A DNA stretch of 64,000 nt, taken from contig JAJEKV010000005.1 of assembly GCA_021234155.1 (NCBI GenBank), forward strand, positions 4,344,952 to 4,408,951, given 5' to 3'. Shown one piece after another: positions 54,045-64,000 of the stretch; within the stretch, counting starts at the first letter, position 1; each line of letters opens with the position of its first letter. A program made the translations under genes and the position numbers. This stretch comes from Isoetes taiwanensis (lineage: Eukaryota; Streptophyta; Lycopodiopsida; Isoetales; Isoetaceae). The notes beneath the pieces were generated by a model. That model had not been told where the DNA came from. It did not search any database and worked only from the letters and a program-made list of their open reading frames with translations.

Positions 54045-54407
54045 TGTTACGCACCTATCTTAGGCCCTAGGCATATAACATATCTTACATACATATATTA
54101 GGGCCCTAAGTCATATAGGACCATTAAACCTAAGGATTATAAGTTTAAAGGACAAATGGCATTAATGCATGCATGCATATGCATGGCGAAGTGCCATTAG
54201 AGTTGGTATCCTATATAAGAGATCATAGATCTCAAGGAAGGGACACCATATAACATCATTCTGGGAACGATTGGGAACTGCAATATGCTTCAGTATTGAT
54301 TCGAGGGATCAACGCAAGTTTGGCATGGGTAGTCCAGGGGACTCGAGGAGTGGGGAATCCAGGGGGTTCTTGGTAGCCAAACTTGGCCTCTTTTGAGGTT
54401 TGTAACA
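54045..54407 (+). mobile_element. 3' LTR of retrotransposon C
   Basis: It starts TGTTACGC and ends TTTGTAACA, is the partner of 1929-2287, and is preceded by the polypurine tract. After it comes TCCAG and minus-strand copia integrase. The TATA-like CTATATAAG is conserved. Confidence 0.85.
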
Positions 54408-54959
54408 TCCAGTCAATCTATTTTGCACATAAACTGCTGCAGCAATGACAATAGCCCAAAAATACTTTGGCAAATGACTTTCAACAAGTATACTTTTAGT
54501 CCCATTGCACAAAGTACAGTCCTTCCTCTCTATAATATCGACTTGTTGAGTAACCTTCATTATACATTGATGTTGAAGCCAAGATATTTACCACCACCAT
54601 CAATGCACAATTGCTTGATCTTCTTCCATGTTTGATTTCCCTCACATGCTTTGTACAATTTACAAGCCTCAAGAGCATCGCTTCTCTCCTTTCTTAAAAC
54701 AATCCATGAGGGTGTTTACCAAGCATGCATGCTTCACAAAGATTTGGGTCTGCTTTCATATCTATTTTCGTGCCATAAATCATGTCCTTGGTGCAGTATT
54801 TTAAAAGCTTGAACATTAGCATGACCTTTTTTTTTGTGCCAAAGGAGCATTTCTCCTTGTCTTTGGCTGATAGAACTAGGGTTCGATTTGGATCAAAAGC
54901 TATCAGCTCATGCAAATTACCTTGGCTTGAGCGTTTGGCCACTATATCTCATTCAATCC
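54408..54959 (-). pseudogene. Copia pol: GAG-pre-integrase and integrase core
   Basis: Read downward: HELIAFDPNRTLVLSAKD, YGTKIDMKADPNLCEACMLG (pre-integrase Cys motif), then TWKKIKQLCIDGGGKYL-like sequence (integrase DGG core), DCTLCNGTKSILVESHLPKY and FWAIVIAAAVYVQNRLT at 54410. The next expected stretch (LDNEMTTEEPWSGYK) is at the other side of the 52-kb LTR-bounded block, at 1928 downward. Frameshifted and inactive. Confidence 0.8.
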
Positions 54960-55440
54960 AAGGTTAGAGCTCATGGGCAAGTGGGCTTCAGAAGAAACGA
55001 GTCCACAATTGATCACTTGCTAACATTTAGAGGCTTGATTGATTCCATAAAAGGCACTAAAAGGCCAATGTTTGCCATCTTTGTGGATTTCATGAAAGCA
55101 TTTGACATGGTGCAGCGGGATTGTTTGTGTTATAGATTACCTTCCATTTTGCATGGAGCAGTGAAGACTCTTTACGAGAAGGTAATGGTACAACTGTCTT
55201 TCCTATTACCCCAGAGATGCTCAGACCTAGTTACAAGTAATATTAAAGTTGAACAAGAATGCCCCCTTTTCTTCACATCATTCTTTCTATTTATAGATGA
55301 GTTGGAGGAGTGGATAGCTCGATTTGGTGGGGTTGGAAGGATATGTTACTATGATGCTTCTGTATGCTGATGATATAGTACTGTTATCACGAAGTGTACA
55401 AGGGATGCAGATACCAAACTCAAGTCAAAGATCCCTACCT
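54960..55440 (+). pseudogene. LINE RT core fragment (structured-tail family)
   Basis: The frame to 55370 reads QVGFRRNESTIDHLLTFRGL, RPMFAIFVDFMKAFDMVQRD and FLFIDELEEWIARFGGVG. The next frame gives LLYADDIVLLSRSVQGMQ near 55365-55410, the YADD catalytic box. This is the RT palm missing from copies 1 and 3. Both ends are truncated. Confidence 0.85.
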
Positions 55441-55479
55441 TGGGTAAATATGACAAGATAAATGGTACGCTTTCTTTGG

Positions 55480-55691
55480 TAACACACTAGTTCCTTAGCA
55501 ATGTGGTCTCGAGTTCGAGACCGTCCAGAATCGCACTCGGTACTGTTGGGGGTCAAATCCCAACAGACGCAATGTAAGGTGGTTGGGGGCAGGGCCCAAC
55601 CAAGCAATGTAGTGTGGTGTGTGGTCACATGTCCAGTTGGATGCTGCCTAGTGGCGTGACGTTAAAACTACTATCTATCTATCTATCTATC
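55480..55691 (+). mobile_element. SINE copy 1 with (TATC)n tail
   Basis: The body has a box-B-like GAGTTCGAGACC (55511-55522), then GGGGGTCAAATCCCAACAGA, then GCCTAGTGGCGTGACGTTAAAACTAC and CTATCTATCTATCTATCTATC. No convincing box A was found. The last about 35 bases before the tail resemble the 3' end of the LINE at 6087-6134, both in the small hairpin (GCC-TAGT-GGC versus GACC-TATT-GGTC) and in GTGACGTTAAAA versus GTGAACGTTAAAA. It is followed by sequence that also starts LINE ORF1. Confidence 0.6.
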
Positions 55692-55768
55692 TTTTAAAAT
55701 GTTCTTCTTAACTCTACTAATGGGGAGTGTTCTTTTAATAATATGGATGGTAAGGATTTTGTAATAGG

Positions 55769-55954
55769 TCGAGACCGCCCGCCCGAATCGCAGATTCGAT
55801 GCTTCAAGTTGGGGGTCAAATCCCAACAGACGCAATGTAAGGTGGTTGGGGGCAGGGCCCAACCAAGCAATGTAGTGTGGTGTGTGGTCACATGTCCAGT
55901 TGGATGCTGCCTAGTGGCGTGACGTTAAAACTACTATCTATCTATCTATCTATC
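55769..55954 (+). mobile_element. SINE copy 2 (tandem duplicate)
   Basis: 55809-56031 repeats 55546-55768 nearly base for base, including the tail and the first 25 bases of LINE ORF1 beginning ATGGATGGTAAGG. The repeat period is 263 bp. The first 40 bases of this unit (GAATCGCAGATTCGATGC) differ from copy 1. The duplication is therefore recent and involved both SINE and downstream LINE DNA. Confidence 0.65.
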
Positions 55955-56005
55955 TTTTAAAATGTTCTTCTTAACTCTACTAATGGGGAGTGTTCTTTTA
56001 ATAAT

Positions 56006-57049
56006 ATGGATGGTAAGGATTTTGTAATAGGCTCTGTTGTAGATCTTTATGCTATCCATGATAAAGAAGCTTATGTGAAATATTCTTCTCATGGTATCTT
56101 GATCCATTTTCCTAAGAGCTGTCCTCAAATATATGAAGTAAAAAACTGGATCAATAAAAATATTAACATCCCAATTCTTTCTATCTTAAAGATGGATTCC
56201 AGAACCTTTCAGATTATTTGCAGGGACAGCAATCATATGAAGTATATTCTCACTAGAAAGATCTCTTCCATTGCTAATTGTCCTGTTTATGTTATGAAAT
56301 GGAATCCTCTCTATATCCCAGGTAACTTCTCAACCATTGCCACCACTACTTGGGTTTCCTGCCCAAATCTGCCTCCTTTGTTTTGGACCAATAATCATCT
56401 TAAGGCAATTGGTGAATGTTTGAGAGAAGTTATCCATATTTCTATTCTCCAAACTGATTTTCCTTCCATATGCATCATGAAGGAAATAAATTCCAACTGG
56501 GAGAAATATATTGGTTCAAGAATTGATGAGGATACCTTCCTGGATATTAAAATCAACTACTCTAAAATCCCTATTCTCGAGCCTAAAAAGGATAATCAAA
56601 CTACTAAGGGAAAAGCTCCTATGTATCAAACTCAAGGGAGGAAAGAATGGATTCCCAAAAAGGATCTGAAAAAGGAGGAGACTTTTGAGAAAGGTGAATG
56701 CAGCAAAGAAAATGATAAAGTGGTGAAAGTAATAGTTCCAACCCAATTATGCATTCCCTGGAATGATCAGGTGAGCAGCAAGAAGATTAATAGTAATGTC
56801 ATCATCGAAGAAATCATTGAAGACAAAGACATCTCGGAATCAAGCAATCAGATTCAAGATCAGAAATCCCATGAAGATAATTCTTATGACAGTGATCAGT
56901 CTGGCTTATCTGAGCAGGCTTACTTGGAATATATCATTGATAAGGATTTGGAAAGGGAGGAGAAGCTAAATCCTTTGTCCTATCACAGAAAAAAGAAATA
57001 CAGCAGAAGGCAGACCCCTGAGCCATCTAGAAGAAGCTCAAGGATCTAA
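56006..57049 (+). CDS. L1-type LINE ORF1 (347 aa)
   Basis: Open from MDGKDFVIGSVVDLYAIHDK to a stop 18 bp before ORF2. The first 170 residues have the layout of plant LINE ORF1 proteins with a DUF4283-like RNA-binding fold (HGILIHFPKSCPQIYEVKNW, CPVYVMKWNPLYIPGNF, SIATTTWVSCPNLPPLFW-like, IGECLREVIHI). The C-terminal half is lysine- and acid-rich and ends RRQTPEPSRRSSRI. I see no zinc knuckle, which many plant LINE ORF1 proteins carry. It presumably binds the element RNA. The start codon is duplicated upstream at 55743. Confidence 0.8.
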   Translation: MDGKDFVIGSVVDLYAIHDKEAYVKYSSHGILIHFPKSCPQIYEVKNWINKNINIPILSILKMDSRTFQIICRDSNHMKYILTRKISSIANCPVYVMKWNPLYIPGNFSTIATTTWVSCPNLPPLFWTNNHLKAIGECLREVIHISILQTDFPSICIMKEINSNWEKYIGSRIDEDTFLDIKINYSKIPILEPKKDNQTTKGKAPMYQTQGRKEWIPKKDLKKEETFEKGECSKENDKVVKVIVPTQLCIPWNDQVSSKKINSNVIIEEIIEDKDISESSNQIQDQKSHEDNSYDSDQSGLSEQAYLEYIIDKDLEREEKLNPLSYHRKKKYSRRQTPEPSRRSSRI

Positions 57050-57067
57050 AAAAAAAAACCAACTTTT

Positions 57068-59690
57068 ATGGATATTAACCTTAGATGTGTGTCTTGGAAT
57101 CTCCAAGGCATTAATTCTAATGTGAAAAGGGATAGATTAAAGGTTTGTCTTTCTTCTATAAAAGCTGACATGTTTTTCTTTCAGGAACACAAGCTTCATG
57201 ATGATGACTTTGAGAAACTTATTTCTTATTCTTTACCTTCTAATTTTAAATTATGGGCTATTAGAGCTAACAATTCTTCTGCAGGGATATCTATAGCTTG
57301 GAGAGATAGCCTAAATATTTCCAATATTCAGATGATGAATGCTAATTGTGGCAGATGGCAGATTCTTCATGGAGATATTAATTTTAAGAAATTTGCCTTT
57401 GTTAACATTTATGCCCAGCACTATCCTAGGGAAAGGAGTTCTTTGTGGAACTGTATTAGGAACAGTCTAGACAAAATTCCTTATGAGAATTGCATTATGG
57501 CTGGTGACTTTATTATGGTCACTCATGATTTCATGAGGAGTATCAACTTCAGACCTCTCACCAATCAAGAGGCCAAGTCCTGGAGTCACCTTTTGTTCAG
57601 TCATGACCTCAAGCTTGCTAGAACTCAGTCTAATTCTTATAGCTAGTCCAATCATAGAATTGATGATCCTATCCTTTGTCTTCATGATAGATTCTATGTT
57701 AGTGAGAACTTTTGGCATAGCTGTGATAGGGTTTCCAATCTCAATGGCTTCACCATTTCTGATCATTTTCCCCAGCTCCTTCAAATCAATGGTAATCCTC
57801 AAGGCATTAAGAGAAACTCCTTCTTTAAGATGAATGTATCCCTGCTCCAGCATGACGGCTTTCTTAAACACTTTGAGCAGGTTTATAACAAAATTCCCAA
57901 AACTAACAATAAGCTGGGCTGGATGAATTGGTGGGTTCAGACCTCTAAGAATATTAAGAACTGGCTAAAGATTTGGGGTAAGCAGATCCACTCTCCAAGT
58001 AAGCAGTATTTGGATGACTTAAGAGCTGAGCTTCAATCCTCCCCCTCTGATCAGCAAGAGGATATCAAAATTAAAATTGAGAAGGAGGAAATCAAGATAG
58101 CTAAGGGATGGCAGCTTAAGGCCAAAATAAGGGAGCTTAAAGATGATGAAATGTGCAACTCTAAATATTTTTCTATCAAAGCTAAAAGTAAAACCAGAAG
58201 AAATCATATTTACAGTATCCAAGCTGATGGTATAACTCTTTCTGAGGACATAGATCTTAAGGAAGCTGCCTCCAATCATTTTATTAGGATTATGGGTACT
58301 AACCATGACTCTTCTGAAGTTGAAATGGACAATTTCATCCATATGCAGAGTGTTATTCAAGATATTCACAATGACACACTGAAAGCTCCTTTTACCAATG
58401 AGGAGCTTTTCAAAAGTGTCTCAGGTATGGAAAATGGTAAGACCCTGGGGCCTGATGGCCTACCTGCTGAATTTAAAAAAAAAACTTGGGGTATTATTGG
58501 CTCTGATATTACTAATCTGTGTAATGAGTTTCTGATGCTCAGGTCCTTGGATTGCAGAATTGACACTAGTCTCATTACCCTTATTCCCAAGGTTGAGGAG
58601 CCAACTACCTTTTCTGATTATAGGCCAATATCCCTCACCAATGTTATTTACAAAATTATTTCTGCTACTATAGCTTCCAGGCTAAAACTGATTCTCAACC
58701 TTGTCATCTCACATAATCAATCTGCCTATCTTAAAGACAGATTTATCCTGGATAATGTGGTGATGGCTAGTATTGGTATGAACTGGGCTAAAGAGACTAA
58801 GCAAGACATTGGCCTCCTTAAATTGGATATCACTAAAGCTTTTGACACTGTCTCCTGGAGATTTCTGATCAAATGTTGTCATAAGATGGGATTTTCTCAT
58901 GAAGTTACCAGCATTTTCTTGGCTATCCTCAAAAACTCCAGATCCTCTGTTCTGATCAATGGGGAATGTAGCCCATTCTTTGAGATCAAAAGGGGTGTGA
59001 AGCACGGCTGTCCCCTGGCTCCTTTCCTCTTCCTCATAGTAATGGAAGCCTTAAGTAGTGCTCTCAAGAATTCTGAAAATGATGGCAGAATTAAAGGCTT
59101 GAAGTTACCAGACAAGCAGGTATTTCTTAATGCTCATTTTGCAGATGACACTTTTTTATTCATCAAGATGGAGGAGGCTTCAATCAACAACACTCACGAG
59201 CTGCTTCAAGGTTTTGGCAACACATCTGGATGTAAGATTAACCCTACCAAGTCAAAATTGATAGCATACAATAGGTAACTGGGCAGAATTCTGCTCAAAA
59301 TCTCAGCTGTGAGTATATCTCTCCTAATACTAAATCTAAAATTTTAGGCATTCCTTTTGCTTTGAGAAGTAATGCTGGTGGGTTATGGGGGGATATTATT
59401 GATAAATTCAATAGGGAAGCTGATTTGATCAACAACAAGTTTCTTTCCAAGAATGGCAGAGCTATCCTGGCTAATTCAGTCATCTCTTCTTCTCATGTCT
59501 ACCAATCCTCAATTCTTTTAGCCCCCAAAAAAGTCACCTTCAAGCTCCAATAGGTTTATTGCTAATGGGGGAACTAATAGAACTTGGATTCCTATGGCTA
59601 TGAAAGAATGCATGAAAAATAAGAAAAATGGTGGTTTGGGAATTATCAACCTTTTTAATTTGGGATTTTCTGGTCTGGAGGAAAACATTT
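57068..59690 (+). pseudogene. L1-type LINE ORF2: endonuclease and reverse transcriptase, frameshifted and 3'-truncated
   Basis: 57068-57646: AP-type endonuclease with RCVSWNLQGIN, FFQEHKL and AGDFIMV, where the usual catalytic Asn of GDFN is Ile. A frame change near 57645 leads to RFYVSENFWH and ISDHFPQLL. 57830-59278: RT with KTLGPDGLPAEF, LITLIPKVEEPTTFSDYRPI, LLKLDITKAFDTVSWRFL, GVKHGCPLAPFLFLIVMEAL, a FADD box (AHFADDTFLF) and GCKINPTKSKL. 59279-59560 in another frame continues ILGIPFALRSNAGGLWG and SVISSSHVYQSS. Homology stops near 59690 before the zinc-binding end and poly(A). Inactive. Distinct from the structured-tail LINE family. Confidence 0.85.
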
Positions 59691-60000
59691 TTGGAATTTA
59701 TTTTAAGTGATTTCTATAAGGTTTCAGGGATTTTGGCAGCCGGAAAGAAAAACCGATATTCCAAAAACCAGGAATGGTGATTTCAATTAAGAGCTTCTAT
59801 GTCGAAATTTCTCCTTTCACGGCGTGCATGCCACGAATCTTTCCTCTTTCAGCATTTTCGTGCATTCTGAAATGGATTAGATTTGCACACTTCGTGGCTT
59901 GGGAGGTTTGTGGAGAATCCAAAATTTTGCTTTTTTCCATCGCCCTAACCTTATAGTATGATTTCAGCGGAGGAGTTTCTTCTGCGTTTTTTCTGGGAGC
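59691..60000. other. Short unassigned stretch upstream of the gene fragment
   Basis: It follows the truncated LINE. Sequence from about 59740 to 60000 could be the promoter and leader of the fragment beginning at 60001, but no TATA box or other element was firmly seen. Confidence 0.3.
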
Positions 60001-61427
60001 ATGGCGTCTCTGCTTGGAGGAGTCTCTGCTTGGAGGAACAACGGTATTTGTTCAGTGGGTGAAGAGGATAAGGTAGTAGCTGGATGCACCAAATCCTTCA
60101 AGACTTTGCTCAGGTTAATTTCGGGGCTCTACAAGCATCCTTTGCAATCCTCAGTGCAAGCTGTGCACTGTAGCAAAACCCAGATCCGTTTTCATTTTTA
60201 GGTTTTTTTCAAATGTCGTTTCTCTCCCTTCTTTCAGCAACATAGTACACCAGGGGACCCTCTGTTTATCTTCGGCTTAGATGGAAAAGAAGGAAGCAAG
60301 GAGGAGAAAGTATGGATGGAGGCCATCGGAACTTTGAGCAAGGTAAGCCCTTTTCTTTTCTTTTTCTTTTTTTTTTCATGTTTGTTTTGGATGGCGCTAT
60401 AGCTCATTCTGAGATGGTCTGCAAGAACAGCTATTGTTTGTAATGCCAAGCACATCTATGGTCTGTTGCCCTGCATCCAATAACTGACATATCAAAGCAC
60501 CATAAAAATCTCCGTGCTGCAGCGAATACAAGGATCCAAGTAAGTGGATGCACCATAATGGTTTTTAAATAGCCAAATCTGGTGACTGTTTAAAGATAGC
60601 ATGCCAATCTTCGTATTTGATTGTCAATTTTCCATGAGGACAGCTCTAAATGACATCCCACTAAAGTCCCTATATTTATAGTTTTGTGCTACATCCAACT
60701 TTAGCACTATCTCTAATTAGAAATATAGCTCATTCCCAGATGGTCTGCAAGAACAGCTATTGTTTGTAATGCTGACAACGGATGTTTGCAATAGCTGTGG
60801 TCTGCAAGCACATCCATGGTCTGTTGCCCTGCATCCAATAACTGACATATCAAAGCACCATAAAAATCTCCTGTGCTGCAGCGAATACAAGGATCCAAGT
60901 AAGTGGATGCACCATAATGGTTTTTAAATAGCCAAACCTGGTGACTGTTTAAAGATAGCATGCCAATCTTCATATTTGGTTGTCAATTTGCCATGAGGAC
61001 AGCTCTAAATGACATCCCACTAAAGTCCCTATATTTATAGTTTTGTGCTACATCCAACTTTAGCACTGTCTCTAATTAGAAAATTTAATTTCAGAGTTCT
61101 AAAGCATCTGGTGTCTAATTCTGAAATCTCTCCATGAATATCTCGCCAGTGTGCGATATGACTAAGGCAATTCCTTCAAGACTTTGCTCAGGTTAATTTC
61201 GGGGCTCTACAAGCATCCTTTGCAATTCTCAGTGCAAGGTGTGCACCGTAGCAAAACCCAGATCCGTTTTCATTTTTAGGCTTTTTTCAAATGTCGTTTC
61301 TCTCTCTTCTTTCAGCAACATAATACGGTGTGGACCAGGGGACCCTCTGTTTATCTTCGGCTTAGATGGAAAAGAAGGAAGCAAGGAGGAGAAAGTATGG
61401 ATGGAGGCCATCAGAACTTTGAGCAAG
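60001..61427 (+). pseudogene. Unrecognised gene fragment: first exon and two copies of exon 2
   Basis: Exon 1 (60001-60113) reads MASLLGGVSAWRNNG then KVVAGCTKSFKTLL and ends CAG|GTTAAT. Its start resembles a transit peptide (inference). Exon 2 copy A (60238-60342) and copy B (61316-61427) both follow TTTCAG and end AAG|GTAAGC. Copy B continues the exon 1 frame: CGPGDPLFIFGLDGKEGSK then EEKVWMEAIRTLSK. Copy A lacks 7 bases (GGTGTGG region), which shifts its frame to a stop. No later exon is recognisable. The product is unknown to me, and expression is unproven. Confidence 0.45.
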
Positions 61428-61910
61428 GTAAGCTCTTTTCTTTTCTTTTTCCTTTTTTTTCATGTTTGTTTTGGATGGCGCTATAGCTCATTCCGAGATG
61501 GTCTGCAAGAACAGCTATTGTTTGTAATGCCGACAACGGCTGTTTGCAATAGCTGTGGTCTGCAAGCACATCTATGGTCTATTGCCCTGCATCCAATAAC
61601 TGACACCAAGCACAATAAAAATCTCCATGCTGCAGCGAATACAAGGATCCAAGTAAGTGGATGCACCATAATGGTTTTTAAATAGCCAAATCTGGTGACT
61701 GTTTAAAGATAGCATGCCAATCTTCGTATTTGGTTGTCAATTTGCCATGAGGACAGCTCTAAATGACATTCTACTAAAGTCCCTATATTTATAGTTTTGT
61801 GCTGCATCCAACTTTAGCACTGTCTCTAATTAGAAACTGTAATTTCAGAGTCCTAAAGTATCTGGTGTCTAATTCTGAAATCCCTCCATGAATATCTCGG
61901 CAGTGTGCGA
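60092..61910 (+). repeat. Tandem segmental duplication (about 1.08 kb, with an inner 0.33-kb duplication)
   Basis: 60092 onward repeats from 61167 (TTCAAGACTTTGCTCAGGTT). The sub-unit TATAGCTCATTC...AACTTTAGCACT occurs three times, starting at about 60400, 60724 and 61482. The copies differ by a few percent by eye. The same order and orientation in every copy indicates successive unequal exchanges. Confidence 0.8.
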
Positions 61911-63544
61911 TATGACAGGCAATCCCACAAGGTTTTCATGTTTCTAGAAATGAGAGTCTCGATCTTGGTTTGTCTCTTCCTCCTAGCTTTTTGTACCAAG
62001 CAGTTTTCTCTAACGTAAATTTTAGAAGGCAACTTAGTGCCAAAGTGATTGCATCATTCTTAAAGCCTCATTGTTATTCTATAATTGGGTCAGAGTCATT
62101 TTAAGGCTTTGAGGGCATCACCATTTTGTATTATAAGAAATATGATTGTGACATTCTTAAGCAATTATTGATACTACAGCTATTCATTCGGAATGTAAGT
62201 AGTTATATAATGCACACCATAAAGATAAATGTTTGTTTTTCCCATTGGCACATGGAATTTAATGTGGCTATTTAGCAGTTGAATGAATGTAGATGCTATA
62301 GGTTTTGGATTCAAAACAGTGACACTGTTCTAATAAAGATGACAATTTTTGTTGGTCCAAGTAGCGCTATCTAAGTTGGCTTGACAATACTGTTGTTTAT
62401 GGTGCTTTTTTCTATGAATTTGGAAAAGGACAACTCATTCTGACAGTTTGTTGGTTTATAGCACTTCAGTTGGACGTTTTTCATCATGCTGACTGCTGTT
62501 GTCTAGATTTCCTGGCAGGAAATTTGCCATCATGCATATGAAATCCTAATATTGTGCAAAAAGTCGTCTGCACTCACTGCATTTTTGAAGACACAATTAC
62601 AAGTATTTAGAAGAATGATTAATAACAGAGGAATGTTACTATTGGCAAATGCCAGATCAGGTTGTAATGATAGATTTGCTGGCTCGCTGAAATTTGAAGT
62701 ATCACAAGATTTGAGATTAGTGGTCCATATTCAAGTGTTTTCTCTATATTTCTTTTGTTTTTTTTTTTTTAGATTCTGAAACCTATCCCATAAAAAGCAC
62801 GCATTCCTTGGATGCCCAATATCTTGGAAGTGAAAATTGGATGTTGAGCATGCAGAATTGCATGTGTCTCAAAGAAAGTCACACATTTGGCAAGATATAT
62901 CTACACAATTCAAGGATATGTTTGGCTTCTACCTAAGCAGCAGAATACAATGCATCATACAGGCTCCGACATTGGAATTCCAAGTACAAGGATCAGTAGT
63001 ACAATGATAATTTTGAAAAAGGTTTAAATTTATTAGTCGTTCTAATGTGCAAATTGACAGGGTTGGAGAAGCATAAAAACTGTTGGCTTCCACATATCAT
63101 ATGGTTCTGTTTTTTTTTAATAATCTTAGATATATCTTTGTTTGTAATCTATACTATTGGCAATGTTATAAATATGATCTATTTCTTTTGAGCAGCAACC
63201 TATGTGTTATGAACAATTATATCTGTGAAAAAGACTATCATTCTTAACAATTGAAACATGTGAAAGAGATTATCAACAATTGAATCCCGTTAGTAGAAAC
63301 CTTAGGATTGTTAACTTATCCAATGTCAATGTCAAAGATAAAATGTATTTCCATGACTTGGCATTAACAATGGCGTTGATGCCAATGTTGACGAGATTGT
63401 TCAATGTCAATTTTGATTAAACCAATAAACTGGCAACTTTATGAAATCAGTAAACATTTGCCCAACCTGAATTTGTCTCTGCTTTGCAATTAGCAATCCA
63501 ACATTAGCCACTACAGTTCAACACAACACAAGATTGCTACAATT
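61911..63544. other. No recognisable gene (1.6 kb)
   Basis: AT-rich. The ORF 62552-62779 is not recognisable. The stretch could be intron or 3' flank of the preceding fragment. Confidence 0.4.
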
Positions 63545-63665
63545 ATGAACTGCAATAAATGCAAGAATACCAACTAGCAACCCAAGATTAACAACTCCAA
63601 CTAGCAACCCAACATGAACAACTTAGAATACCAACTAGCAATCCAACATTTACAGCTTAGAACTT
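63545..63665 (+). repeat. Degenerate 27-33 bp minisatellite
   Basis: Units of the form ACCAACTAGCAACCCAACAT with AACAACT occur about four times in tandem (63568-63660) with length variation. The remaining sequence to 64000 is AT-rich with one unrecognised ORF (63775-63978). Confidence 0.65.
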
Positions 63666-64000
63666 CACTAAGTATGAGACAAAATTATTGTCATTGGGAT
63701 GACTATAATAAATGCAAAAATACATAAAATATATTGTCTAGCAAAAGTTTAAATACAACCATCATAAGATTTTTTTGTTGAAGGACGTCAGACTTTATTC
63801 AATCAAAGAGTCAAATACAAGTATAAATGCAGAGACAGGAATAAAATCTCAGCGGATAAGATTTGGCACTAATATGACTACATTCTATGAAATTGAAACA
63901 TGTAGAATTGCGCTTAGCCAAACAAAAATTGGAAAAGGAACGAAGATTCTTTGTATTTTGAACCACGAGTATTTTTGAAGCTTCAAGCCAGTTGTTGCAC

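Overview
The window reads as nuclear DNA of a land plant with a large, repeat-packed genome. The evidence is Ty1/copia and gypsy-type LTR elements primed by initiator tRNA-Met, plant-type LINEs, a SINE, and broken pieces of plant genes: a PPR protein and the C-terminal exons of a filament-like plant protein (FPP). I cannot place the species. An HSPA12-like fragment and LINEs with microsatellite tails make me lean, weakly, away from a compact angiosperm genome. There are no bacterial features. Coordinates of degenerate elements are approximate because they were read by eye.

Layout. 1-1928 is degenerate copia pol on the minus strand, and 14629-16185 is a second copy in the opposite orientation. 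An LTR with a primer-binding site lies at 1929-2287 and its partner LTR, preceded by a polypurine tract, at 54045-54407. Both are flanked by minus-strand copia pol, so the 52 kb between them may be a nested cluster inside one element. 2984-3537 is a retroposed copy with poly(A) and a 16-bp target-site duplication. 4930-6134, 23820-25300, 35857-36373, 44483-46115, 46116-48265 and 54960-55440 are pieces of one plus-strand LINE family with structured 3' ends and microsatellite tails. 12622-13412 is an HSPA12-like (Hsp70-fold) pseudogene with an array of GGTATAAATTTATACC palindromes upstream. 18876-20215 and 30380-32802 (both minus) are two broken copies of an intron-containing transposase-like gene, the second cut by a copia element. 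21864-23405 (minus) is an intact 513-codon ORF, the only long undamaged non-transposon-like ORF; a truncated copy lies at 50479-51086.

25578-27245 is a long gypsy-type LTR abutting a copia element (27246-30378) that has lost integrase and reverse transcriptase. 33004-33527 is a near-perfect long hairpin. 34473-35042 holds FPP C-terminal exons. 35232-41590 is a terminal-inverted-repeat element sitting inside a PPR gene fragment, whose reading frame is continuous across the empty site. 55480-55954 holds a tandemly duplicated SINE whose 3' end resembles the LINE family's 3' end. 56006-59690 is an L1-type LINE. 60001-61427 is a gene fragment with a duplicated exon, one copy broken by 7 bases. The remainder is AT-rich DNA without recognisable genes.

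Most coding sequence here is dead. The points most worth following are the covarying stem-loops of the LINE family and the SINE that appears to copy them, the intact 513-aa zinc-finger-like ORF, and the palindrome array.
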